Positions 25,556 to 34,349 of a DNA stretch of 64,000 nucleotides are shown one piece after another (the stretch's first letter is position 1; each line of letters starts with the position of its first letter). Under the pieces are notes generated by a model. The model was not told the DNA's origin. It saw only the letters and a program-made list of their open reading frames with translations, and ran no database searches. The position numbers and the translations under genes were made by a program. The DNA is from Pirellulaceae bacterium (lineage in GTDB: Bacteria; Planctomycetota; Planctomycetia; Pirellulales; Pirellulaceae). The stretch spans positions 1 to 64,000 of the forward strand of contig JAKVBZ010000004.1 in the NCBI GenBank assembly GCA_022448645.1. Direction: 5' to 3'.

Positions 25556-27088
25556 ATGAACAGTGGTATCATATTCTTAACTCGAGACGATGATTTGTTG
25601 AACCAACTGACCAAAGATCTTAGCGGTCATTACGAAGTTCAGGGTGCACTGACGTTACAATCTGCCTTCGATTATCTTTCCGAAAGCAGCGCACAGACTC
25701 TTCTAATTCATCTTTGCCCGGATGCCATGGGTGATCATTCGCCTGGACATTTTGTCGCTGAGATCAACGACGTGGTGCAGAATGCGACCATTATAGGAAT
25801 GGTCGATACGACCTGTCCTTCTCACCTGAAACGTTTGATGCAAAAAACAGCTGACCATTTGTTTGAAGCTCAAGATCAGTGGGACCAATTACGCTCTTTT
25901 CTGGGAACTGACAGGGATCCCCAAGAAGATCTTGCGGAGTTTTGGATGGGATTGCCGCACAAGGAACTTCACGGACGTACTCGTTCGTTGGTGACCTTTA
26001 CTCCTGAAATGTTCGAAATGATGGACGAGGTGAAGGTGGCGGCAAAGCACGACGTCACGATGTTGCTGGTGGGTGAAACGGGTAGTGGCAAGTCACATTT
26101 GGCTCGTCTGACACATGAGTTGTCTCATCGATCTGAAAAGCGATTTTGCACTGTGGCTTGCGGAGCGCTACCACCCGATCTGATTGAGAGCGAATTGTTT
26201 GGATATGTGAAGGGTGCCTTTACTGGTGCCGACCGGGATAAGGAGGGTAAATTTGCGGCTGCTGGAACGGGTACGTTGTTGCTGGACGAAATTGACGTAT
26301 TGTCTTTAGATCAACAAGCCAAACTATTACGGGTCATTGAGACCGGTGAGTACGAGCCTGTGGGGAGTAACGACACGGAGATGTCACAGGCTCGTCTGAT
26401 CGTGGCCTCGAATTACAACCTGGAAGACCTGGTACATAAAGGTACGTTTCGTATCGATCTGTACTATCGTCTCAATATTCTCAAATTTCGTCTTCTTCCG
26501 TTACGTGAGCGTCCATCGGACATTGAGTACTTGGCTCGTAAGTTTGCTCTTGAGCACAGCCGGACTCACAAAATTCCCTTGCATGAAATCGACCCCTCTT
26601 TTTTCGAAGCGCTCCGTCAGTATTCCTGGCCAGGCAACATTCGGGAAATGGAAAATGTTATTCGCCGTGCAGTGCTCTACTGTCAACGTGGTGTGTTGAC
26701 GATTCGGGATTTGCCAAGTAACGTTTGTCAGACCGAATCGCTTAAGATGGGTGGGATGGGTGGTGCGGTTGGCCCGTTGGTATCTTCCACGTCGCGTGGT
26801 TCGCTGGTGAATTCGGGGTCTGCCACGGTTGCCGCGAACCCCGCCGGTAATCACCATCTCAACCGAGCTGGTTTCGACGTTTCGACGGAGATGGAACCAG
26901 CAGAAGAGGAGTCGCTTGTGAGCGGACCCTCGAAAACACTCGAAGCTCGCGTCGATCTGATCGAACGTCGTATCATCGAAGATTGTCTTCGACGTAATAA
27001 TCATCGACGAAAAGAAACGGCTGCTGAATTGGGCATTAGTCGGGTGACGCTCTATAACAAAATGAAGAAGTTTGGGTTGATGGACTAA
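25556..27088 (+). CDS. Sigma-54 dependent activator with degenerate receiver
   Basis: 510 residues from the ATG at 25556 (518 from 25532). The N-terminal ~120 residues look like a response-regulator receiver, but the strand that should end in the phosphoacceptor Asp reads TLLIHLCPDAMG, with His at that site. The central AAA+ domain has Walker A GETGSGKSH (~173), ELFGYVKGAFTGADRD (GAFTGA loop contacting sigma-54), Walker B GTLLLDEID and the R-finger region. The C-terminus is a Fis-type helix-turn-helix (RKETAAELGISRVTLYNKMK). It would open sigma-54 promoters. Its activation probably does not depend on ordinary Asp phosphorylation. No histidine kinase is adjacent. Confidence 0.9.
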   Translation: MNSGIIFLTRDDDLLNQLTKDLSGHYEVQGALTLQSAFDYLSESSAQTLLIHLCPDAMGDHSPGHFVAEINDVVQNATIIGMVDTTCPSHLKRLMQKTADHLFEAQDQWDQLRSFLGTDRDPQEDLAEFWMGLPHKELHGRTRSLVTFTPEMFEMMDEVKVAAKHDVTMLLVGETGSGKSHLARLTHELSHRSEKRFCTVACGALPPDLIESELFGYVKGAFTGADRDKEGKFAAAGTGTLLLDEIDVLSLDQQAKLLRVIETGEYEPVGSNDTEMSQARLIVASNYNLEDLVHKGTFRIDLYYRLNILKFRLLPLRERPSDIEYLARKFALEHSRTHKIPLHEIDPSFFEALRQYSWPGNIREMENVIRRAVLYCQRGVLTIRDLPSNVCQTESLKMGGMGGAVGPLVSSTSRGSLVNSGSATVAANPAGNHHLNRAGFDVSTEMEPAEEESLVSGPSKTLEARVDLIERRIIEDCLRRNNHRRKETAAELGISRVTLYNKMKKFGLMD

Positions 27089-27148
27089 TTGCGGTAGACA
27101 CACCCAGGCACCACTGACAGTATGCACGTGGGGCATTAGAATGATGGG

Positions 27149-28372
27149 ATGCTTGCCCGTCTCTCACGCCTGGTATTTCCCATCATCTTTCTTGTGCTCG
27201 TGCTGGGCATCTATCGGTTGTTGGGAACTGCAGGAGCGGGAACTTCGTTAGATTTCCAGCGGCGGCAGCCCAGGGTGATTGAGCCACCGCTTCGACCGTC
27301 CAATGAGCGTACTGTCACGGACGAACAATTGTTCCTGATACTAGATCGGTTGCGACCTCCCGCCGAATGGACGAATACCAATCTATTGCTTCACGCCTTG
27401 CGCCTCTGGGGGCCCGATGCAGAATTTGAGGAACTGGGAGTACTGAGCGGTGAGACGTTGCGACAATTCTTCCTGGATGATGCAACTTTTCGAAAAATTA
27501 CCGGCCCAGAAACTCCTCCTTTGTTCAGTATTGTTCCTGAAACGGGCCGAGTCCAGGTACGAGATTGGACTCCCGATGATTCCGATCGGACAAGCTCCAG
27601 TTACCATTTGAATGACATTTTGGCGACGCTCGGCGAGACCGGAACCTCTTTGGATACTCCACTGCGTACAAGAAATGGAGATACCAATGTAGAGCAATTG
27701 TTGGCGTCAGCCATGGGCCAGTTCCATTTTCACCAGCATGAATTCGAATGGTCTGCCATCAGCTACGGTCGATACGTGTATCCGCAGTCGGGCTGGAGGA
27801 ACGATTATGGTGAGCGGGTGACAGCGCGTGAAGTCGTGAAGGAATTGGTGCATGCTCCTTTCGCCTATGGTCCTTGCAACGGACTCCATCGTTTGGAAGC
27901 GATGGTGGTTCTGTGCGGTGTTGATGCCGGGTTGGACTCGGCGAAAAGCTTGGGAGAACAAAGGGCGCGTGAGCGACTGCGTGCGCCCATGTTAAAGAAA
28001 TTGCGACATGTTGTCTCATTGTTGCGGGAGGCTCAGGATGCCAGTGGGTTAGCGACGTCTGGTTCCTGGACAAGATTGTGGCATTTGGGAGTAGAATCTC
28101 AGAATGATACAGACGTATCCTTGTCTGATCGTATCCTGGTCACGGGACACCATTTGGAGTGGTTGGCGCTGGCACCCGAGGAACTTGTCGTCCCTCACGA
28201 CATGGTGGAGGCTGCGTCTCAGTGGGTCGTCAGAGCCATGCTGGAAGTAGACGACAAGACTCTTAGGGAAGGATATGGTCCGTTTTCACATGCCGCACGA
28301 GCTCTATGTTTATGGCGTAACCAACATCCGTATGAGGCTTGGCGCAACTATCAACAACAGCAGGGCGAGTAG
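27149..28372 (+). CDS. Membrane-anchored protein of unknown function
   Basis: 407 residues. One N-terminal membrane anchor (LVFPIIFLVLVLGIYRLLG, ~8-26), then a mostly helical extracytoplasmic domain with YGPCNGLHRLEAMVVLCGV (~248-266) and HLEWLALAPEELVVP (~335). The pattern of helices around HR and HLEW resembles alpha/alpha-toroid domains, but no catalytic set is evident. I do not recognise a family. It follows the sigma-54 activator by 60 bases and may share its transcript. Confidence 0.7.
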   Translation: MLARLSRLVFPIIFLVLVLGIYRLLGTAGAGTSLDFQRRQPRVIEPPLRPSNERTVTDEQLFLILDRLRPPAEWTNTNLLLHALRLWGPDAEFEELGVLSGETLRQFFLDDATFRKITGPETPPLFSIVPETGRVQVRDWTPDDSDRTSSSYHLNDILATLGETGTSLDTPLRTRNGDTNVEQLLASAMGQFHFHQHEFEWSAISYGRYVYPQSGWRNDYGERVTAREVVKELVHAPFAYGPCNGLHRLEAMVVLCGVDAGLDSAKSLGEQRARERLRAPMLKKLRHVVSLLREAQDASGLATSGSWTRLWHLGVESQNDTDVSLSDRILVTGHHLEWLALAPEELVVPHDMVEAASQWVVRAMLEVDDKTLREGYGPFSHAARALCLWRNQHPYEAWRNYQQQQGE

Positions 28373-28488
28373 AAGGCAGTTTGGGAGTACGGTTCCCGTA
28401 GCTATGTTCTGGCGTTTAGTTCTTAAGCGTATCTATTGACAAAGTAACGCAAACATCCCGTTCACACTTTAACCAACGAAAACCTCGG

Positions 28489-30117
28489 ATGTCTCGGCCC
28501 ACCTCATCAGGCACACCACGCGATGCTTATCCACCCGTTCCGCGACCTATCGCGTCCTCTCCCTACATCTCCCAAACGTCCCCCACGTGTTTGGCCGCGA
28601 TGGTTGGATTATGTGTTGTTTTTTGGTTCACCAGTCTCAATCGACTGAATCACACTGATTTGTGGGGCCATTTGGCATATGGTCGTTGGATTGCTGAAAC
28701 AAGGGAAATTCCTGACAGTGATCCCTTTGGGGGAACAAGTCACCGAGCCGATTCAGAGGGTCGATTCTTTAATTTGCCGTGGTTGGCACAATGGTCTGCC
28801 TACCAGGTCTATCGAGTCGGGGGACAAGAAGGTCTGGTACTCATCCATTCTTTGTTGGCAACTGTTGCTTGCGGGTTGCTGATGTTGGCCATTGCGGTTC
28901 GTGGCTTACCGGGATGGTCGGCGGTGGTTGGGGGGCTGCTGATGTATGTGATTGCGATGCCTAGCGTCGGAACGCTGCGTCCTCAGTTGTGCGGATTAGT
29001 AGCTTTTCCGCTTGTTCTTTTGGCGATCGGGATCTTGTCTCGTGCTCGTCGTCATCCACTGTTGTGGCTGCCGCTGGTATTCGTCTTGTGGGCCAACTGT
29101 CATGGATCATTCGTCCTAGGTTTGGGAGCCCTTTTTTTGTGGACCTTTAGTGGATGGTTGGAAGTACGGTGGTTTTCGGCTTCAGCTGCCATCGGGGAAT
29201 CTGGATTGGCTGTCGCTGGCTCGTCTGAAGGGTCGGACTCGGTGCAGTCGCTTCTTGTAGACTGGCGACTGTTTCTTTTGTGCACAGTCGCTTGCTGTTT
29301 GAATCCGATGGGGCCACGTTTGTTGCTGCAGGTGGTCGCTTTTGGGGGTAATCCGGCTTTGGAGCAGATTATTGAGTGGGGACCATTGGTGCTTCGCAGT
29401 TTGGGTGGTGGACTCTTCTTTGTTTCCCTGTTGGTGACAATCGTTCTCGTCCGGTACAGCTCACGTGCTTTCCTTTTTGCGGAAGTGATGTTATTGCTGG
29501 CTTTTGGTCTGTTTTCACTGTTGTCGATGCGGATGCTCGTGTGGTGGGCCATTGTCTGGCCGTGGGTGATGATGCCACACTTTTTGAATTGTTGGCAGCA
29601 ACGCCATGTTGACGCGGACCAGAACCCGGTCTCACCCGCCAGTCAAGGAACGATGAGGACGCTTTACGCTCTTAGTTGTATTTCCGTGGCCCTTTGCTGG
29701 TCACCTCCCAGCAGCTCATTGATTTCAGGGAAACCTCGCGGTCTGCGAGAGATTACTTCGTCCGATACCCCTCTTTATGCGGCAGATCAAATGGTTTGGC
29801 GTGAACTGGGTGGGAACACGTTTTGTCCCCTCGATTGGGGAGATTATCTGATCTGGCGCACGCAAGGTGCGATCAAACCAATGGTATTCTCTCACGTTCA
29901 TTTGGTTCAGCCACAGATTTGGCAAGATTATTTACTCCTGAACCAGGGCGATCGCAGTTGGTTACGGTTGGCCGACAAGTACGAGCTGGATTTTCTGATT
30001 CTTAGCCGGGAACGAAACCAGACATTGGTCCGGGATGTGCAACGTTTGTCGAGGGCGGCGGTTATCTATCAGGACGAGCAGAGTCTGATCGTGCGACTGT
30101 TGCCTGCTGGCGATTAG
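28489..30117 (+). CDS. Polytopic membrane protein, putative glycosyltransferase
   Basis: 542 residues with about 9-11 membrane helices (for example MVGLCVVFWFTSLNRLNHTD, and PLLWLPLVFVLWANCHGSFV). The early loop after helix 1, HTDLWGHLAYGRWIAETRE, then DPFGGTS, resembles the first extracytoplasmic loop of GT-C type enzymes. A soluble C-terminal part (~410-542) reads NTFCPLDWGDYLIWRTQG. The annotation is by fold pattern only; substrate unknown. The start codon lacks a good ribosome binding site, and the first ~35 residues are Ser/Pro-rich, so a later start is possible. Confidence 0.7.
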   Translation: MSRPTSSGTPRDAYPPVPRPIASSPYISQTSPTCLAAMVGLCVVFWFTSLNRLNHTDLWGHLAYGRWIAETREIPDSDPFGGTSHRADSEGRFFNLPWLAQWSAYQVYRVGGQEGLVLIHSLLATVACGLLMLAIAVRGLPGWSAVVGGLLMYVIAMPSVGTLRPQLCGLVAFPLVLLAIGILSRARRHPLLWLPLVFVLWANCHGSFVLGLGALFLWTFSGWLEVRWFSASAAIGESGLAVAGSSEGSDSVQSLLVDWRLFLLCTVACCLNPMGPRLLLQVVAFGGNPALEQIIEWGPLVLRSLGGGLFFVSLLVTIVLVRYSSRAFLFAEVMLLLAFGLFSLLSMRMLVWWAIVWPWVMMPHFLNCWQQRHVDADQNPVSPASQGTMRTLYALSCISVALCWSPPSSSLISGKPRGLREITSSDTPLYAADQMVWRELGGNTFCPLDWGDYLIWRTQGAIKPMVFSHVHLVQPQIWQDYLLLNQGDRSWLRLADKYELDFLILSRERNQTLVRDVQRLSRAAVIYQDEQSLIVRLLPAGD

Positions 30118-30598
30118 CCGATCAGCGATGATGTTCAGAGTGTGACTCGGCTAGAGAGCCATGTCGAGCAACCATATTGACCGTCTTGTGAATGTGTCTG
30201 TGGTTGCGCATCTTGCCAAACGTGGTGAGCATGGTTCTAGAGCCTGAACGCAAAAGCAGTGCCGAACAAACTTTCTTTGCATCATGCGCAGAGAACGCGA
30301 TCTAATGAGTTCTGCGAGCCTTGTTGGACGTGAAAATGAGTTCCGATGGCTATCTTTTTGTCATGCGATACACATGCATGCATGTTTCGATTGCCTGGCG
30401 CTGAAGGAACGTAAAACTGTTTTCGAGTGTCGCTGTGATGTAACGTGCAGTCCATCAAGCCGAGTCAATTGGTGATTTGTGAAGAACTGAGAACTCGTGA
30501 GAAGAAGCAACGATTTCTATCCCACAGAGGTTGGTGGACACGGCGCTGGCCAGGTAAACGGTTTGACTAGTTTGTTTTACATATTGAAGCAAGCAGCA
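30118..30598. other. Intergenic region upstream of flp pseudogene
   Basis: No gene supported. One 63-codon frame (30284-30475) has no binding site and an unnatural composition, so I left it out. Confidence 0.3.
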
Positions 30599-30928
30599 AT
30601 GACAACCCTGGTGTGCTCAATTTGGCAGGTCGACGAGGAAAATTAAACTTCCGATGAGTCCTTGTGGTGACTTTGTTGGTGATCGGGATCGCTGGTGGCC
30701 TGCAGGCTGTTCGTGATGCGAGCATTGACGAGTTGGTAGACGTGGCTCAAGTGAAGCTTGCTGCAGATCAGTCCTTTACCACCTTCCATCCATTCGTGGC
30801 GGAGCTGCAGGAAAAAAACAGGCTGGTAATCCTTCTCTCTTTATGGATGCGGCTGTCTTTCAAGATGGTGACCGCAACGATCCATACAACGGACAGGCAG
30901 CGTGAGATTGAATTTTGCCAGCCCTTCG
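30599..30928 (+). pseudogene. Decayed third flp pilin copy
   Basis: It can be aligned along its length to the two intact flp genes. MTTLVCSIWQVDEE (30599 on) matches the MKRLLHRIWLEDE start. After a frameshift, GKLNFR-stop-VLVVTLLVIGI follows, where the Trp codon of the FEW motif is TGA. IDELVDVAQVKLAADQS matches the mature helix. A second frameshift lies at the A-run near 30811-30818, after which AGNPSLFMDAAVFQDGDRND matches the conserved tail, and LNFASPS corresponds to the LDFDIPS end after a third shift. The AGGAG site of the live genes is absent. It cannot give a pilin. Confidence 0.8.
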
Positions 30929-31262
30929 GAAGACCCGGGAAGGTGGGAGATTTCTTCTGGCGTGCTTCATATGGTGAACATTGCGTCAACTCCGGCAGTC
31001 CAGTGTTCTAGCGAATGAACAGAGGCGACGCGTTTGGGCTTCTTTTTGACCTTTGGATAGATCTCTTAAAGGCATATAGACTGAGGACTTTGACGAATTG
31101 GCTGTTTCAAAATATGACAACGATGAGATTGGTATGAATTGTGCATTGCAGGTGCCAGCACTTACCTAAAAGAGCCGACCGTTTCGGCGCTGGGCTAATG
31201 AGTCATCAGCAGGATGGCCGCTTCGGGTTTATGAATATTTTGTATGACAAAAGGAGTCACCT
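30929..31262. other. Intergenic region upstream of flp1
   Basis: No coding sequence supported. It should contain the promoter of the first intact flp gene; no clear hexamers were recognised. It ends in the AAAAGGAGTCACCTGTG initiation site. Confidence 0.35.
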
Positions 31263-31265
31263 GTG
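31249..31265 (+). promoter_or_regulatory. Ribosome binding site of flp1 (GTG start)
   Basis: AGGAG at 31252-31256 lies six bases from a GTG start. The whole stretch AAAAGGAGTCACC followed by T/C and GTGAA is repeated at the second flp gene (32303-32318), so the initiation signal is conserved between paralogues whose coding bases have diverged. Confidence 0.8.
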
Positions 31266-31604
31266 AAAAGATTTATCAAACAATTGTGGACGGAGGACGA
31301 TGGTGTTCTCACGTTCGAGTGGGTTCTATTAGTCACATTGCTTGTGATCGGCATTGTCGGCGGCGTGGCGGCTGTTCGAGATGCGATTATCGATGAGCTG
31401 GGTGATGTGGCCCAGGCTATGCTGGCACTGGACCAGTCGTATACCAGCCTGCATCCGTTGCTAATCAATGTTCATGACCAAAGTAGTCAGGGTGCGAGCA
31501 ATTCCAGTTTTATTGACGCGGCTGTATTCCAGGATTGCAATCGAAATGACCAGTTTAATGGTCAAACAGGTAATACTTTGTTGGATTTCGATATTCCATC
31601 CTAG
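31263..31604 (+). CDS. flp: Flp-type pilin (Tad major pilin), copy 1
   Basis: 113 residues from GTG. The leader VKRFIKQLWTEDDG ends in the class III prepilin site G|VLTFEW, with Gly at -1 and Glu at +5, followed by a ~20-residue hydrophobic segment (VLLVTLLVIGIVGGVAAV). The mature part continues with DAIIDELGDVAQAMLALDQS and a tail of ~45 residues ending LLDFDIPS; classic Flp pilins are only ~50-60 residues in all, so this tail is unusual. It would be cut by the cpaA product and assembled into a Tad pilus. A second copy is at 32316. Confidence 0.85.
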   Translation: MKRFIKQLWTEDDGVLTFEWVLLVTLLVIGIVGGVAAVRDAIIDELGDVAQAMLALDQSYTSLHPLLINVHDQSSQGASNSSFIDAAVFQDCNRNDQFNGQTGNTLLDFDIPS

Positions 31605-32315
31605 GTTTCCTGTTCGTCAGCACAGGGTGGTCGCTGGCGTTCGCCTCGTCTTTTTTCAGACACCAGACATAAGATGCTTACGGGTGATGTGGCCGGGGTT
31701 TTCTCCTTACCGAGAATTCTCCGGTACGCTTGTTAGCGTGACTCCGCGGTACGGATGGCCCTTCGTGTCGCGGAGTTTCCTTTTTATTGTTGACAATGGG
31801 CAACGGGCTCGTTGCCAAAATCCAACGTTCGATGGATTTCGATCTCAACGTGTTTGTCGCTGGTAGCGCGGCCCGTTGCTGGGTGTGACTGCCATGTGTA
31901 ACCATAAGTTACTGTCATATAACACCTTATTGTCCTATGTTGGCTGCCGCGAGGTGACCAAATAAGGTAACGGCATCTTAGATGCGAATTGGCCCGAAAG
32001 CTCCACTTTGTTGACGTTTTGATTAAAAAACCAAACGTATTTCAGCGACATTGCCAGAAAATGTTCTGCGAACGAATCATTGGTTCCAATCGATGAGCCG
32101 TCTTTCGTAATTGGTGGTTAGCTGTTAACTTATTTTCTGCAAACAACTTATGGGACGGGTGAGGTCCTCTGTTTGGTTCTTTGTCTGCATCAGGCACAAG
32201 AAGTGCTGATAATGAGCCTAGATACGTGTTCCAAGACCGAACACAATGTTGGTGGGTTGCTGTGGCCCTCCAAAATAAATTTTCGTGGTCCTAAACACTC
32301 AAAAAGGAGTCACCC
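31605..32315. other. Intergenic region between flp copies
   Basis: About 710 bases without a supported gene. It contains the terminator at 31741 and presumably the promoter of flp2; the last ~15 bases are the shared initiation sequence. The rest shows nothing I can assign. Confidence 0.45.
31741..31788 (+). terminator. Intrinsic terminator after flp1
   Basis: A perfect 8-bp stem ACTCCGCG (31741-31748) / CGCGGAGT (31769-31776) with a 20-base loop is followed by the T-rich TTCCTTTTTATT. It lies 137 bases after the flp1 stop, so flp1 is probably transcribed alone, as often seen for abundant pilins. Confidence 0.7.
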
Positions 32316-32318
32316 GTG
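32303..32318 (+). promoter_or_regulatory. Ribosome binding site of flp2 (GTG start)
   Basis: AGGAG at 32305-32309, six bases from GTG at 32316, in the sequence AAAGGAGTCACCCGTGAA that nearly duplicates the flp1 site. Confidence 0.8.
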
Positions 32319-32657
32319 AAGAGACTGTTGCATCGAATCTGGTTGGAGGACGAAGGTGTTTTGACCTTCGAATGGGTATTACTAGTAACTCTATTGGTGA
32401 TCGGAATCGTCGGTGGCGTAGCCGCCGTACGCGACGCCATCATCGACGAACTTGGCGACGTAGCACAGGCCATGCTCGCGCTGGACCAGTCATTTACGAT
32501 TCTCCATCCATTGCTGATTGAAGTGCACGACACCAGTAATCAAGGTGCGAGCAATTCCAGTTTTATCGACGCAGCAGTATTCCAGGATTGTAATCGTAAT
32601 GACCAGTTTAATGGTCAAACAGGCAATCCCTTGTTGGATTTTGATACCCCATCCTAG
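32316..32657 (+). CDS. flp: Flp-type pilin (Tad major pilin), copy 2
   Basis: 113 residues from GTG, leader VKRLLHRIWLEDEG and the same prepilin site G|VLTFEW (Glu at +5). From that Gly, 46 consecutive residues are identical to copy 1, although about 35 of the 138 bases differ, all silently. The last ~38 codons are about 90% identical at the base level and end LLDFDTPS. Predicted fate is processing by CpaA and assembly by CpaF/TadB/TadC. It has its own binding site and likely its own transcript. Confidence 0.85.
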   Translation: MKRLLHRIWLEDEGVLTFEWVLLVTLLVIGIVGGVAAVRDAIIDELGDVAQAMLALDQSFTILHPLLIEVHDTSNQGASNSSFIDAAVFQDCNRNDQFNGQTGNPLLDFDTPS

Positions 32658-32731
32658 GTTTCAAAGAAAAACAAGTAAGTCAGCCGGTATGTTGCTGACA
32701 ATTTGCATTATCGTTGCGATTTATTACGACA

Positions 32732-32777
32732 ATATTGAGTCATAAAATATTCAGTCGTACAATTCAGTCGTAGAATA
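32732..32777 (+). repeat. Short tandem repeats ATTCAGTCGTA
   Basis: ATTCAGTCGTA occurs twice two bases apart near 32749-32773, preceded by the variant ATTGAGTCATA. It could be an operator or slippage product; no evidence decides. Confidence 0.45.
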
Positions 32778-32799
32778 TAATTGCGAAGCTTATACGCGG

Positions 32800-32840
32800 A
32801 GTCACCTGGTCCTTGTTGGCTAGGTGGCTTCTGTCGTTTT
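32800..32840 (+). terminator. Possible terminator after flp2
   Basis: AGTCACCT (32800-32807) can pair with AGGTGGCT (32822-32829) over eight positions with one G-T pair, followed by TCTGTCGTTTT. The T-run is interrupted, so this is moderate evidence. Confidence 0.45.
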
Positions 32841-32996
32841 GGGACGAGAAGACCCTCCCTTTTTTCCGCCTATAGTGGATATTACGAACGATTTGGTTGC
32901 GAGTTTGGGTATATGATCGGAGAGCCAATTCGTGACGACACTTGCTGAAGATAGCAAATCGTAAACGGAATTTGATTCAACTCGGAGGAGCGGAGG

Positions 32997-33557
32997 ATGG
33001 TTGTCATGTACGTATTCGTAGGGCTGGTGGCCTTATACACCACCCTAGCAGCTGCAGTGGACATCAGCTTGCATCGAATCCCCAATTTCATCACTGTCCC
33101 GGCGGCCCTAGTTGGACTGTTGTTTCACACTTTTTTTACCGAATTCGGCATTTTGTGGTCTTTGGCCGGTTTTGGCGTAGGATTTGTCCTCTTGTTTGTC
33201 CCTTGGTTACTGGGCGGCAGTGGGATGGGGGACGTGAAGTTACTGGCCGCATTGGGTGCCTGGTTGGGCCCCGTTTATATGGCGTGTGCTTTTGTGCTGA
33301 GCGTCTTCATCGCAGCCATTCTGGCACTTGGCGTGATGGTGAAGGTGGCCTGTACGGGCGGTGTAGGGGCAGCGAAACGTCGATATGTAGAAAAACGTTC
33401 TGTGACAACGGGGAAGGGTACTTCCCAGAGTAAGCACAGATCGGCCGCTCCTAGACCCATGCGAGTTTTGCCTTTTGCCGTTCCAGTAGCCTTGAGTACT
33501 TGGATCCTCTTAGGATGGTTATGGTATTTCCGAGGAAGTGAGTTATTCCGTCCATAA
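32997..33557 (+). CDS. cpaA: Prepilin peptidase, type IVc (CpaA/TadV)
   Basis: 186 residues of the A24 aspartic peptidase family, inner membrane. The first catalytic Asp is in VDISLHRIPNFIT (~22) and the second in GSGMGDVKLLAALGAWLG (GxGD motif, ~73-90). It lacks the N-methylase domain of PilD, as usual for Tad systems. It would cut the G|xxxxE sites of the flp and tadE products. The C-terminal ~70 residues include a basic stretch before a last membrane segment. GGAGGAGCGGAGG precedes the start. Confidence 0.9.
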   Translation: MVVMYVFVGLVALYTTLAAAVDISLHRIPNFITVPAALVGLLFHTFFTEFGILWSLAGFGVGFVLLFVPWLLGGSGMGDVKLLAALGAWLGPVYMACAFVLSVFIAAILALGVMVKVACTGGVGAAKRRYVEKRSVTTGKGTSQSKHRSAAPRPMRVLPFAVPVALSTWILLGWLWYFRGSELFRP

Positions 33558-33651
33558 CCGTTGCGCGGCATCGTTGTACACCATGGGGATTTTCTCTTCA
33601 GAGGATTTGTGTTGCTGAGGACGTTCGCCACGTTTCCGAGTGTTAGAATAT

Positions 33652-33693
33652 AAAGGTGCCCTGGCGAAAATATAGAGGTCCCATGGCGAAAAT
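33652..33693 (+). repeat. Duplicated translation-initiation segment before tadE
   Basis: Two 20-base units (33652-33671 and 33674-33693) match at 17 positions: AAAGGTGCCCTGGCGAAAAT and AGAGGTCCCATGGCGAAAAT. The second carries the tadE ATG; the first has CTG at that position and meets a TAG three codons on. This looks like a tandem duplication of the start region. Confidence 0.7.
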
Positions 33694-34159
33694 GAACCAT
33701 ACACCAGTCCGACGGCTTGCTGAGAGCTCTGCGAACAGGTCGCGCAAGCGTGGTGGGGTGTTAACTCTGGAATTAATCCTGACGATGCCGACTTTGTTGC
33801 TTGTCGGGATTGCGGTTGTCCAGTTTAGCCTCATGCTGATGGCTTCTCAGGCCGTGAGTGCTTCTGCTTATTCGGGCGTTCGAAACGCAGCACTTCCCGG
33901 GTCGAGTGCTCTGTCGGTGTTTAATTCGGTGCAGGAAGCTCTTGACGGTTGGTCGTTTCAAAATGACGTCGAAGTGTTGGTTTTTGTCAACGGTCAACCC
34001 GACTTGGTCGAACCTTTGATCTCGGCAACAACTGGCGATAAGGTTACTGTCACAGTACGTGTGAACGCGGCACGAGTTGCCCCCAATGCTTTAAGTGTGA
34101 TTGGCATATCAATTGCAAATACTGAATTGCACCATACATACGTGATGCGTAAAGAGTAG
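33683..34159 (+). CDS. tadE: TadE-like pseudopilin
   Basis: 158 residues from the ATG at 33683 (AGAGG upstream); an in-frame GTG at 33656 is less likely. A basic leader ends RKRGG|VLTLELILTMP, a prepilin-type site with Glu at +5, followed by a hydrophobic helix (TLLLVGIAVVQFSLMLMASQ). The rest is a small soluble domain. TadE proteins are minor pseudopilins of the Tad apparatus cut by the same peptidase. Between cpaA and cpaB in the same direction. Confidence 0.85.
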   Translation: MAKMNHTPVRRLAESSANRSRKRGGVLTLELILTMPTLLLVGIAVVQFSLMLMASQAVSASAYSGVRNAALPGSSALSVFNSVQEALDGWSFQNDVEVLVFVNGQPDLVEPLISATTGDKVTVTVRVNAARVAPNALSVIGISIANTELHHTYVMRKE

Positions 34160-34349
34160 GTACAGGACTCCATGTTTTCATGACCTATAGTGGAATAGTA
34201 ATTGGTTGATCTGTATGGAGACTAAACTTGTTGCAACAAGGAGTGCGAAAACAGCCAGAAAAACAGCTACCGAATAGCGTTGTCCGCGGACGGATTGGCG
34301 GATTCATTCGTTGCCGTAATTCCGCCCCTCAACGTGAAGGAATGAAACT

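Larger units (their letters stand above)
32658..32996. other. Intergenic region between flp2 and cpaA
   Basis: AT-rich, no gene supported. It contains short ATTCAGTCGTA repeats (32732-32777), the possible terminator at 32800 and presumably the promoter of the downstream tad genes. Confidence 0.4.

Noticed and set aside
31263..32657. Tandem flp variation as a diversity-generating retroelement
   Set aside because: No reverse transcriptase or template repeat is present, and the differences are silent rather than at adenines of a variable region.
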